Shown here piece after piece: positions 11,001-18,435 of a stretch of DNA of 25,473 nucleotides (position 1 is its first letter; every line of letters begins with the position of its first letter). Source of the stretch: a virus. The DNA lies in the IMG/VR virus record IMGVR_UViG_3300035119_000065, positions 1-25,473 of that record. One strand, written 5' to 3'. The notes below the pieces were generated by a model, which saw only the letters and a program-made list of their open reading frames with translations, had not been told where the DNA came from and ran no database searches. Both the position numbers and the translations under genes were made by a program.

Positions 11001-13049
11001 ATGCGCGAAGGCGACGTCCCCAGCAGCAGCCAGCTCGCCACGCTGTGGTGGAGCAAGTACCAGGAGTTCCAGACCACACGGCTGCGCGTGCGCGACTGTC
11101 GCGACTGGCTCAACGGGCGCTGGGACCCGGTGGTGCCCAAGGACTTCGCCCAGGTCGCCGGCAACCTCGCCGTCAAACTGCCGTACGCCGTTACCGTGCC
11201 GCTGCACGCGGTGCAGATGCTCTCTGGCAAACGGCCCAGACTGCGCCGCGACCCGATGGGCAAGAGCGTGGGTGCGCGCACCAGCGCCTCGGACCTCGAG
11301 ATCTGGGCCAACTCGGCCGTGCAGGCTATCGAGGAGCAGCACGGCAAGTTCTGGCGGCCGCTGATGGACATGCTGTTCAACCAGGGCTCCGGCGCCGTGT
11401 TGTGCTTTCCCGCGGCCGGCGGCTGGGAGAACATGCCCAGCTACGTCGACGACGACGGTGGCGTCTACCCGCAGTTCAAGAAGCCGACCGCCAAGCAGTC
11501 AGCCTCCGAGTACGAGGAGTTCCTGCTCGACTGGAAGGCGCGCCAGGTGCCCATGAGCATCCGCGTCGTGGGTGTCGACCAGTGCCTGCCGATCCTCGGT
11601 CCGGGCCATCGTCTGGACGGGCTGATCGTCCGCTCGCAGTACGCCCAAGAGGACCTCGAGGCCCGCGGCTACCGCTGGCGCTTCGGCGACGATGGCCACG
11701 TCGGCAGTGGCTACGACCCCGACTACATGAGCCAGTCGCGCGGCATGTACCCCAAGTTCACGTTGTACGAGCTGTGGCGGCCAGGCAGCGTCGTCTACTA
11801 CATCGGCAACGGCGTGACCGCGCCGGCCACCGACGGCAGCAACCTGACCATCGCGCACCGCGTCAACGCGGGTGGCGAGACGAACCTGGCCGCGGTCGAT
11901 CTTGCCCGCGATTTCGGCATCACGCGCTTGTGCGGGACGTGGGTGTGGGGCTGCAACTTTGCCAGTGAAACTGACCCGGATCGGCGCGGCGTGCCGTTCC
12001 TGTGGCCGTTCCTGAGCGTGCTGCAGGGCATGAACAACCTCGCCACCGCCAAGCTGGCCCACACCTGGCAGCATGCGTTCGGCGGCTGGTTCATCCCCGC
12101 CAATGCGGACGTGTCGCCGGACCTGGTGCTCGAGAACGGCCGGCCGCGCGAGATCGACATCCAGCCGATGAAGGCGCAGTACGTGGCCGGCAACCCCGTG
12201 CCGGCGACCCACCCTGGCACGAACAAGGACGTCGACGAGCTGATGGGGCTGATGCTCGGCGCGGTGCACGAGGAGGCACCCAGCGCCGCGGCGGGCGGCG
12301 GTCCGGGCGCGACGTCCGGCCACGATCGCGCCCTGATCCGCTCCATGCTGCAGGATGCCTACGACGACGTGCTCAATGGCGGGCTTGAGGCGATGACCTT
12401 TGTCGGCAGCATGGCCACCGAGATCGCCGATCGCATCGTCGAGTACTACGACGTGACCGTGCCGGTGTACTGCAGCGTGCAGCCCAAGGGCATGCGCCAG
12501 AGCATTCGCAAGGCCCAGGAGCTCACGCGCGACATGACCCAGGGCGTGTACGACTTCTGGTGCGAGTACCCGCCGGAAGAGGGCGAGAATCTGCCCTACG
12601 CCCAGATGCTGATGCAGTGGAGCATCGAGGGCCGCATCCCGTTGCGTCAGGCGCTCGAGAAGGGGCTCGGCGACGAGTCACCGGACGAGACGATGATCGA
12701 GATCCAGACCGAAAAACTGCTGTTCAACACGCCGCAGGGCCAGCAGTACCTGTTCCAGCTCGTCGCCAAGAAGCTCGACGACGACAAGATGGCCCAGTTG
12801 TTCCAGGCGGTGCAGACGGGCCAGGCGATGCCAGACGGCACGCCCACCGCGGCGCTACCGGGCGGTGGCCTGCCACCAGGTGCGACCGGCAGCCTGCCGG
12901 GAACGACGCCACCACAGCCGGTCAACTCCGCGATTGGTGGCATTATGGCCGGGGCCTCGGGTGCTGGGCCCATGCGCCAGGACGTGCTCGCTTCCCAGCA
13001 AGCGGGCGCCATAGTCGGACCGGGGGCCGCGGCACCTCCGGGTGGATGA
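11001..13049 (+). CDS. Portal protein
   Basis: The 682-residue product lies directly after the terminase and has the size of a podovirus-type portal. Features are an N-terminal helical segment with CRDWLNGRWDP, the region SGKRPRLRRDPMG, a stretch with SIRVVGVDQCLPILG, the WGCNFASETDPDRRGVPFLW segment, and a long C-terminal helical part with KAQELTRDMTQGVYDFW and LMQWSIEGRIPLRQALEKGL. It ends in a Pro/Gly-rich tail. Portals form the dodecameric ring through which DNA is packaged and released. Recognition rests on gene order, size and the general pattern of portal helices; I cannot name a closer subfamily. The ATG at 11001 is the first in frame. Confidence 0.78.
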   Translation: MREGDVPSSSQLATLWWSKYQEFQTTRLRVRDCRDWLNGRWDPVVPKDFAQVAGNLAVKLPYAVTVPLHAVQMLSGKRPRLRRDPMGKSVGARTSASDLEIWANSAVQAIEEQHGKFWRPLMDMLFNQGSGAVLCFPAAGGWENMPSYVDDDGGVYPQFKKPTAKQSASEYEEFLLDWKARQVPMSIRVVGVDQCLPILGPGHRLDGLIVRSQYAQEDLEARGYRWRFGDDGHVGSGYDPDYMSQSRGMYPKFTLYELWRPGSVVYYIGNGVTAPATDGSNLTIAHRVNAGGETNLAAVDLARDFGITRLCGTWVWGCNFASETDPDRRGVPFLWPFLSVLQGMNNLATAKLAHTWQHAFGGWFIPANADVSPDLVLENGRPREIDIQPMKAQYVAGNPVPATHPGTNKDVDELMGLMLGAVHEEAPSAAAGGGPGATSGHDRALIRSMLQDAYDDVLNGGLEAMTFVGSMATEIADRIVEYYDVTVPVYCSVQPKGMRQSIRKAQELTRDMTQGVYDFWCEYPPEEGENLPYAQMLMQWSIEGRIPLRQALEKGLGDESPDETMIEIQTEKLLFNTPQGQQYLFQLVAKKLDDDKMAQLFQAVQTGQAMPDGTPTAALPGGGLPPGATGSLPGTTPPQPVNSAIGGIMAGASGAGPMRQDVLASQQAGAIVGPGAAAPPGG

Positions 13050-13282
13050 GCAGCATGGCAAGCGGCAAGCGACAGCCGAACATCGGCAGGAGTACCCAGA
13101 GCACGAGCTACCCGGATCCATCCCTGGCGGGCAGCATCGGGTCGTCCAACAACTCACTGGGGTCAACCGCGCATAACCAGAACGCGGCCAACTTCGTGGA
13201 GGACCCCGACGTCTGCAACGACTCGCCCGCAGTGCACAAGTCGTATAGCTGGAACAAGGGCGAAACGGGGAACGCCACGTAG
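13046..13282 (+). CDS. Small Ser/Asn-rich protein (78 aa)
   Basis: An ATGA overlap with the portal stop gives the start at 13046. The product is rich in Ser, Asn and Gly (SMASGKRQPNIGRSTQSTSY, later SIGSSNNSLGSTAHNQNAAN) and looks disordered, ending SYSWNKGETGNAT. It has one Cys and no domain I recognise. It is the first of six very small genes between the portal and the large virion proteins and is probably a minor virion component. Confidence 0.6.
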   Translation: MSSMASGKRQPNIGRSTQSTSYPDPSLAGSIGSSNNSLGSTAHNQNAANFVEDPDVCNDSPAVHKSYSWNKGETGNAT

Positions 13283-13288
13283 GCGCGC

Positions 13289-13474
13289 ATGGCTCAGGCA
13301 AAGGGGCGCGTCAATCCGAAAACGGGCAAGCCGTGGACGGCGGCCCAGGACGACGCCGCGGACCGCAAGGCCGGCATCCGTGAGGGCAGCAAACGCGACA
13401 ATGCGCTGGATCGCAAGCGCGGCGTGCCCATCGTCGTGGTGGCCATCAAGGCCAAACCCAGGGGTAAGCGCTGA
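13289..13474 (+). CDS. Small basic protein (61 aa)
   Basis: The ATG at 13289 follows the previous stop by 6 bp; the gene ends in a TGATG overlap. The product is Lys/Arg-rich: AKGRVNPKTGKPWTAAQDDA, later ADRKAGIREGSKRDNALDRK, ending KAKPRGKR. It could bind DNA or RNA or neutralise packaged DNA. I do not recognise a family. Confidence 0.6.
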   Translation: MAQAKGRVNPKTGKPWTAAQDDAADRKAGIREGSKRDNALDRKRGVPIVVVAIKAKPRGKR

Positions 13475-13653
13475 TGGCTGGCAAGAACTGGATTGCCGGG
13501 GCCATATCCAAGCCAGGTGCCCTGCGGAAAAGCCTGGGTGCCAAGCCTGGTCAACCCATCCCCGCCGCCAAGCTCAACAAGGCAGCCAACTCGAGCAATC
13601 CGACGACCGCGCGGCGGGCGAATCTCGCCAAGACGCTCAAGAAAATGCACTGA
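13474..13653 (+). CDS. Small conserved phage protein, basic (59 aa)
   Basis: The ATG at 13474 overlaps the preceding TGA, and the 59-codon frame ends at 13653. The sequence NWIAGAISKPGALRKSLGAK, then PIPAAKL and RRANLAKTLKKMH, matches a small basic protein type that I recall from many phages and prophages (pattern W-I-x-x-A-I-x-x-P-G-A-L-R-x-x-L-G, then a basic helix ending in Leu-x-x-Leu-Lys-Lys). Its function is not established. Its occurrence near portal and capsid genes suggests a virion or DNA-binding role. Confidence 0.68.
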   Translation: MAGKNWIAGAISKPGALRKSLGAKPGQPIPAAKLNKAANSSNPTTARRANLAKTLKKMH

Positions 13654-13668
13654 GGAGGGTCGTATCCG

Positions 13669-13803
13669 ATGCCAGGTCGACCAACCGCACCCCGCGTGCC
13701 GAAAATCCCGAGCATGCCGAAGATGGCCGCCGGCGCACCGCGAATGCCGAAGATGGGCATGGGCGTGCGGGCCGCCCCGAAGATGCCGAAGATGCCGAAA
13801 TGA
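13669..13803 (+). CDS. Tiny Met-Pro-Lys repeat protein (44 aa)
   Basis: A GGAGGG ribosome-binding site (13654-13659) stands 9 nt before the ATG at 13669; the gene ends in an ATGA overlap at 13800-13803. The product is made of repeated MPKM-like units (IPSMPKMAAGAPRMPKMGMG, later APKMPKMPK). It is strongly basic and lacks acidic residues. The good ribosome-binding site and the overlap show that it is translated. It is possibly a nucleic-acid-binding or condensing peptide, but this is speculative. Confidence 0.6.
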   Translation: MPGRPTAPRVPKIPSMPKMAAGAPRMPKMGMGVRAAPKMPKMPK

Positions 13804-14039
13804 CCAAGAACAAGGCCCACAACGGCCCGAGCAACGCCGGCTCGCGCGCCGGGCCGAACAGCGAGCAGGAACTCGACAAACTGGCGCGCCTCAACGCCCA
13901 GATGTTGCCGCCCCAGCCGCTCATGCTCGAGGCCGATCGGCACGGCTACCCGACGCCACCCCAGCGCCTGCACAAGGGCAACGTGCCCACCGGTGGGCCT
14001 GGTGGTGGCCACCTGCACCAGCGCTCGCCCACGAGTTGA
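13800..14039 (+). CDS. Small protein of unknown function (79 aa)
   Basis: It starts at the ATGA overlap with the Met-Pro-Lys repeat gene. The N-terminus is polar and basic (MTKNKAHNGPSNAGSRAGPN). A short helix follows (ELDKLARLNAQML), then a Pro/Gly/His-rich tail (GNVPTGGPGGGHLHQRSPTS). No domain is recognised. The overlap supports the start. Confidence 0.58.
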   Translation: MTKNKAHNGPSNAGSRAGPNSEQELDKLARLNAQMLPPQPLMLEADRHGYPTPPQRLHKGNVPTGGPGGGHLHQRSPTS

Positions 14040-14049
14040 AGCAGTAGCC

Positions 14050-14187
14050 ATGCCGTTGATCAAGAGCGCTGGGAAGAAGGCCGTTAGCCAGAACATAAAA
14101 ACGGAAATGGCCGCTGGCAAACCCCAGAAGCAGGCGGTGGCGATCGCGCTCAACACCCAGCGGCAGGCTAGGAACAAAAAGCGCTGA
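14050..14187 (+). CDS. Small basic phage protein (45 aa), DUF6496-like
   Basis: From the ATG at 14050 the product reads MPLIKSAGKKAVSQNIKTEM, then AAGKPQKQAVAIALNTQRQA and RNKKR. The pattern (Met-Pro-Leu, Lys-rich, then S-x-N-I-x-x-E-M-x-A-G-K-P-x-K-Q-A-V-A-I-A-L) is a very common small phage protein that I recall under DUF6496. Function unknown. The frame stays open upstream, but the family start fits 14050. Confidence 0.72.
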   Translation: MPLIKSAGKKAVSQNIKTEMAAGKPQKQAVAIALNTQRQARNKKR

Positions 14188-14190
14188 ACG

Positions 14191-14784
14191 ATGGCAGGCC
14201 AGAGTAGCCAGGACGTCCTGCAGCAGACCGTGAACGGCTTCGCGTCGAAGGTCAGCGAGTACGCCGACGGCATCGCCGGACGTCTCGGGCAGCCGATGTC
14301 GGGCACCCAGTTGAGCAAGGACGACGCCGTGCAGCGCTGGAATTTCTCGCCGCTCGGCTCCACGCAGGCGGCCGACGCGATGTATCACCAGATGGTCGCG
14401 CAGGGCATGCCGCCGGGCAAGGCGCTCGACCAGGTGTATCCGATGCGCAGCATGCTGTACCGCGGTGCTGACGTGCAGGACGCCATCAGCAACGCGCGCC
14501 AGATCGCCGGCTGGGCTGCCGACGCGACGGGTCAGCCGGCACCCGAAGAGCCGAAGTCGTCGACGCTGGTGCACCAGATGCTGATGCAGCCGCCGGTGTC
14601 GCAACAGGGCCCGCCGCCGATGCCACCGCCTGTCATGCCACCCCCCATGGCGGGTCCTGGGCCGGGGCCAGCAGCTCCGGGTGCCATCGCTGGGCCGGTC
14701 ATGCCGCCACCTGCACCGATGCCCATGCCGATGCCTGGGCCAGCTCCGATGATGCCGCCGCCGCCGCCGCAGCAGGTCGCCTGA
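14191..14784 (+). CDS. Hypothetical virion-region protein with Pro/Met-rich tail (197 aa)
   Basis: It starts 4 bp after the previous stop. Residues 1-110 are helical (QDVLQQTVNGFASKVSEYAD, later AADAMYHQMVAQGMPPGKAL). Residues from about 125 to 197 are almost only Pro, Met, Gly, Ala and Gln, including runs such as PPPMPPPVMPPPMAG. The tail is disordered. It lies in the virion-protein block, so a structural or assembly role is likely. No family recognised. Confidence 0.6.
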   Translation: MAGQSSQDVLQQTVNGFASKVSEYADGIAGRLGQPMSGTQLSKDDAVQRWNFSPLGSTQAADAMYHQMVAQGMPPGKALDQVYPMRSMLYRGADVQDAISNARQIAGWAADATGQPAPEEPKSSTLVHQMLMQPPVSQQGPPPMPPPVMPPPMAGPGPGPAAPGAIAGPVMPPPAPMPMPMPGPAPMMPPPPPQQVA

Positions 14785-14785
14785 G

Positions 14786-16771
14786 ATGCCACTCAATCGA
14801 CCGAATCCCGCGGCTGGCCGACCCGTCCCGCCAGGCTTCCCCGCGGTGCCGCCGTACATCACGGCGAATGGCATTCCGACCAACGATCCTGGTACCGCGG
14901 ACGCGCCGACACAACCGCCCGTCACCAACGTCGACATCGCACCGGCGGGCAGCGGTGCCGCACCGACGCCCGCCCCAGCGCCCGCACCGGCACCCGCGGC
15001 GGCAACGCCGACGGGTCCAGCCGCGGGCCCGCCCTCACCCGGTGGGCTGAATGCCGGCGGCTACACCGTCGCGCAGATCACCGCGCAATCCGACCAGGAG
15101 CTGCTGCAGGCCAACGCCGACGTGGCCAAGCTCTGGGAGGGCATCAACGCCCAGCGACAGGCCGTCGCTGACCTGCAGGCGGGCGGTCTGGCCGCTGATC
15201 CGACCGGTAGCAAACTGCAGAACGCGACCAGTCAGCTCAACTCGCAGTACTCGACCCTCAGCGCGGCGATGCAGCGCGTTGAGACGGCCAACGCCTCACG
15301 CGCCACGACGCTGCAGAAGGCCATCGACGCGGCCACCCTCGATCCCTCGCAGGTCGATCTCGCCAAGGCGCAGGCCAGCAAGGCGACCTCCGATAGCGAC
15401 CTGAGCAAGACCCAGCGCGACGTCCTCGACAAGGGCTCCCAGGGGCAGCGCGATCTGGTCGCGGCGCAGGCCACCCAGGCGAGCGCCACGGCAGCTGCCA
15501 GTCTGGCCACCGCGGCCGCGACGACGGCGAAGACGCCCGCCGAGATCGATCAACTGAAGGCCCAGGCCAGGGCGCTCGGCGCGCAGGCCGACCAGACCGA
15601 GCAGTTGCTGCCGGGGCTGATCGAGAAGCAGAAGGCCGAGACGGGGCTGACGGTCGCGCAGACCGACCTGACGGGCTCGCAGTCCAGCCTGGCCAAGGCA
15701 CAAGCCGGACAGGCCGACGCGCAGTCGGGTCTGATCAAGGCCCAGACAAAGCAGACCGCCGCCACGACGGACACGCTGCTGCCGGCGCAGGCGGGCCTTG
15801 CGACCGCTCAGGCGGGGCTGGCGACTGCCCAGGCCGCCAGTACCACGGCCGACATTCAGAAAGGCTTGCAGGGGCCCACCTATGGCCTGCAGGACCAGCT
15901 CAAGGCAATCCTGCAGATCCACGACCAGATCTTCGGTCCCGGTGGGTCGGGCACGCCGGACCAGCGGAAGCAGCAAGCTAACGACTTGCTCGAGCAGTAC
16001 TTCAACGCGACCGTCGGCGGCACGACGCCCTACGCGGCGAGCGTGGCCGCGGCGAATGCCGGACTGACCGCGTACGGCACGCAGATGTCGGGCACCAACG
16101 CCCTGCAAGCGGCGCAGGCGTCGCGTGCGAACGCCTACGCCGGGCTGGCGGGCACCGAGCTCGGCACGCTGGCGGGGATGAACGCGTACGCGCCGAAGGG
16201 CAGCACGGCGATGGCCGGCGCGTACCGCTCGCTCATGGACGACATGGCCCAGCGGTTGGGAGCGCCCCAGTTCGCGGCGGCGCCGATTCCCAACGCACCA
16301 GCGCTGCCGGCGTACCTGCAGGGCTTCGCGAATCCCGCGGGTCCAGGTGGCGCAGCGCCGGCTGGCTTCATGGACACGCCCGCCGGGCGCGCGGCGATGG
16401 CCGCGGCGAATCCCTCGCTGTTGGCCACACCCGGTCGCCCTGCAACAGCACCGACGACCGCTGGTGCGCCGCCGCCTGCGACGCCTGTTGCGACGAACGG
16501 TGCCGGACCTGCGCCGGGCAGCAACTATCCCGGCGGGGTGGCCTACACCGGCGGTGTTCCGCCCTGGCTGGCGCAGCCAGGACCGTCCATGCCGGCGTCG
16601 ATCGCCAACTACGCCCAACCTGGCGGCGCGGTCTCGCCACAGCAAGCCTTCACCCAGGGCTTTCAGGCCAACACGCCCGCCCTGCCGAACGTGCTGTCGA
16701 TGTACGGCCTGAACATGCCGAGCCCGATGCAGATGCTCGGCGGCAACCCCTACATCGGGATGGGAGTTTGA
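14786..16771 (+). CDS. Long Ala/Gln-rich coiled-coil virion protein (661 aa)
   Basis: The ATG at 14786 directly follows the previous stop. Residues 1-85 are Pro/Ala-rich. Residues from about 95 to 370 form a very long Ala/Gln/Lys helical region with short internal repeats such as GLATAQAGLATAQA and SSLAKAQAGQADAQSGLIKA, as in elongated phage structural or ejection proteins. The last third is Pro/Gly/Ala-rich and ends PSPMQMLGGNPYIGMGV. There is no enzyme motif. With the two following large genes, it may form the internal virion (ejection) proteins of a short-tailed phage, or a tape-measure-like set. This is inferred from composition and position. Confidence 0.62.
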   Translation: MPLNRPNPAAGRPVPPGFPAVPPYITANGIPTNDPGTADAPTQPPVTNVDIAPAGSGAAPTPAPAPAPAPAAATPTGPAAGPPSPGGLNAGGYTVAQITAQSDQELLQANADVAKLWEGINAQRQAVADLQAGGLAADPTGSKLQNATSQLNSQYSTLSAAMQRVETANASRATTLQKAIDAATLDPSQVDLAKAQASKATSDSDLSKTQRDVLDKGSQGQRDLVAAQATQASATAAASLATAAATTAKTPAEIDQLKAQARALGAQADQTEQLLPGLIEKQKAETGLTVAQTDLTGSQSSLAKAQAGQADAQSGLIKAQTKQTAATTDTLLPAQAGLATAQAGLATAQAASTTADIQKGLQGPTYGLQDQLKAILQIHDQIFGPGGSGTPDQRKQQANDLLEQYFNATVGGTTPYAASVAAANAGLTAYGTQMSGTNALQAAQASRANAYAGLAGTELGTLAGMNAYAPKGSTAMAGAYRSLMDDMAQRLGAPQFAAAPIPNAPALPAYLQGFANPAGPGGAAPAGFMDTPAGRAAMAAANPSLLATPGRPATAPTTAGAPPPATPVATNGAGPAPGSNYPGGVAYTGGVPPWLAQPGPSMPASIANYAQPGGAVSPQQAFTQGFQANTPALPNVLSMYGLNMPSPMQMLGGNPYIGMGV

Positions 16772-16778
16772 GTCGTTG

Positions 16779-16850
16779 TGCGGGGTGGTGTAGCGGTTAG
16801 CATGGCACTGTTGTTAGGTGCAGACCCGGGTTCGATCCCTGGCTCCGCAT
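16779..16850 (+). tRNA. tRNA, anticodon TGT by position (Thr, tentative)
   Basis: A full 72-nt cloverleaf folds by hand. The acceptor TGCGGGG/CTCCGCA has 7 pairs with one G-T. T8 and G9 are followed by D-stem GTGT/GCAT with loop AGCGGTTA. The anticodon stem is GCACT/GGTGC. The variable loop is AGAC. The T-stem is CCGGG/CCTGG with loop TTCGATC. The invariant A14, G18G19, T33, T54T55C56 and A58 are present. The anticodon loop is GTTGTTA, so positions 34-36 read TGT, but G32 and T37 are unusual. The discriminator is T73, and CCA is not encoded. The gene lies between two large virion genes, in the same direction. Confidence 0.75.
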
Positions 16851-16914
16851 CCGTTGCTGAGGGAGGGACCAGCTAACAAATCCGCTCGACGTCTTCGCTG
16901 GTCAGACCGCTGGC

Positions 16915-18432
16915 GTGCAGTCTGGCCTGCAGCAACAGGCGCTGTCGCAGCAGATGTCGCAGTTCCTGCAAGCGCTGCAGTTCCAGCAGCAGCAGGCCGC
17001 GATGCAGAACTCCCAGTCGCTGTCGACGTTGTTCGGCAGCGCACCGGGTGGCAACTGGTCGCAGTGGCCGATCAGCCAGTCCATGCAGCCGCTGCCCGGT
17101 ACTCAGACGCAGCAGGCGCTCGCGCAGCAGATGCAGAACGCGCTGGGCGCCGCGAGCGTGACGGGTCAGTTCGCGAACCCATCGACGCAGATGTACGCGC
17201 CGGGCACGTTCATCAGGAACTCCGATACCGGGGCGATCGGCCAGGTGCAGCAGAACGGTGGCGTGCGCACCTTTGGCTCGATGCAGGAGTACCTGGGCGC
17301 GGGCGGCACGCAGGATGCCGTGCTGAAAATGCCGCAGTTGTCTCAAGCCGAGTACGGCAACCTGGGCACGACCGGTCAGCCCACCCAGCCGACGCTGCAG
17401 GCGTCGCAGCTGACTGGCATGTACCAGGGCGCGCCCACCGCGGCCTATCAGCAGCAGATCGCGAACATGCTCGGTCAGGGCGCGCAACTGACCGGCACGT
17501 ACTACGACCCTGCTCAGATGCGCTACCAGCCGGGCACGTTCGTCAAGGACGCCGGTACGGGTGGTATTGGTCAGGTGCAGCCGAACGGTCAGCTGCGCAT
17601 GTTCGGCTCGATGGACGAGTACACCGCGGCGGGCGGCACGCGCGAGCAACTCGCCGGGCTACCGAGCGTCCCGGATGCGCAGTACTACCAGATGGCCACC
17701 CAGGGCCAGACGCCGGGCCAGCAAACGCTGCAGTCGATCAACCAGGCCGCGCAGTTGTCGGGCATGTACAACGGTGCTCCGACCGAAGCCGCCAGCGAGT
17801 ACTCGAGGACGCTGGCCCAACAGATGCAGCAGTTTCAGCAGAGCTTTGGGCTGCAGCAGGGCCAGCTCACGGGCCAGTACAACGGTGCACCCACCGAGGC
17901 CGCGAGCGAGTTCGCGCGCAACCTGGCGCTCCAGCAGGGTCAGCTCGGGCAGCAGTACCTGTCGACCGCAGCGCAACTGCAGGGTCCGCAAAACACGTTC
18001 CAGTTGTCGAACTACCTGCGCGGCGCGGCGGCCAATCCGAATGTGCCGGTGTACCTGCAGAATCTCCAGAACAACATGGGCATGCCCAGTTTCCAGGGCA
18101 CCGGCCAGCAGGCGCCCACCGCGGCGAGCATGGGTGGACTGGCAGCCGGCATGGGCTACGGATCGCCCGCCAGCGGCACCGGTACGGATACCTCGGGTGG
18201 CGCGACCGCCGGCTGGAACTATGGCGACACGCTGAACAGCATCAAAGGCATCGCCTCGAGCGGGGCGCAGTCGCTCGGTCCGGGCTCGCTCGAGCGGCTG
18301 AGTCCGGACGAGCTCGGGGCCTTCGGCTCAGGCCTGGGTGCGGCGGGGTACAGCCTGCCAAGCTTCATGCAGCAGTACCAGAACTCGCGCGTCGGGCAGC
18401 AGGCGCCGACCGCCCAGACCGCGCTGGCGTAA
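16915..18432 (+). CDS. Gln-rich virion protein with internal repeats (505 aa or about 519 aa)
   Basis: The first standard start is GTG 16915, but it has no ribosome-binding site. The frame is open back to 16861, and a strong GGGAGGG (16861-16867) stands 5 nt before a CTA codon at 16873, from where it would read TNPLDVFAGQTAGVQSGLQQ. That looks like a natural N-terminus, so the true start may be non-standard. The protein is rich in Gln, Gly, Ala and Thr. Two copies of a domain of about 110 residues occur (GTFIRNSDTGAIGQVQQNGG, then VRTFGSMQEYLGAGG, and GTFVKDAGTGGIGQVQPNGQ, then LRMFGSMDEYTAAGG). Copies of GMYNGAPTEAASE follow. Probably a structural or ejection protein. Confidence 0.65.
   Translation: MQSGLQQQALSQQMSQFLQALQFQQQQAAMQNSQSLSTLFGSAPGGNWSQWPISQSMQPLPGTQTQQALAQQMQNALGAASVTGQFANPSTQMYAPGTFIRNSDTGAIGQVQQNGGVRTFGSMQEYLGAGGTQDAVLKMPQLSQAEYGNLGTTGQPTQPTLQASQLTGMYQGAPTAAYQQQIANMLGQGAQLTGTYYDPAQMRYQPGTFVKDAGTGGIGQVQPNGQLRMFGSMDEYTAAGGTREQLAGLPSVPDAQYYQMATQGQTPGQQTLQSINQAAQLSGMYNGAPTEAASEYSRTLAQQMQQFQQSFGLQQGQLTGQYNGAPTEAASEFARNLALQQGQLGQQYLSTAAQLQGPQNTFQLSNYLRGAAANPNVPVYLQNLQNNMGMPSFQGTGQQAPTAASMGGLAAGMGYGSPASGTGTDTSGGATAGWNYGDTLNSIKGIASSGAQSLGPGSLERLSPDELGAFGSGLGAAGYSLPSFMQQYQNSRVGQQAPTAQTALA
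17194..17760 (+). repeat. Tandem 330-bp coding repeat (110 aa period)
   Basis: The segment starting at 17194 (YAPGTFIRN) is repeated from 17524 (YQPGTFVKD). Corresponding parts are GAIGQVQQNG/GGIGQVQPNG, RTFGSMQEY/RMFGSMDEY, and GQPTQPTLQ/GQTPGQQTLQ. The unit ends with (L)TG/SGMYxGAPT. The last part alone repeats a third time as TGQYNGAPTEAASE (about 17870-17910). Each unit has the G-T-F-I/V ... V-Q-x-N-G-x-x-R-x-F-x-S-M-x-E-Y pattern of a small beta repeat. Confidence 0.75.
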
Positions 18433-18435
18433 GAC

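Noticed and set aside
15296-16645. Open frame of 449 codons on the minus strand
   Set aside because: Extremely Arg/Gly-rich translation typical of the antisense of an Ala/Gln-rich gene; no ribosome-binding site or motif.
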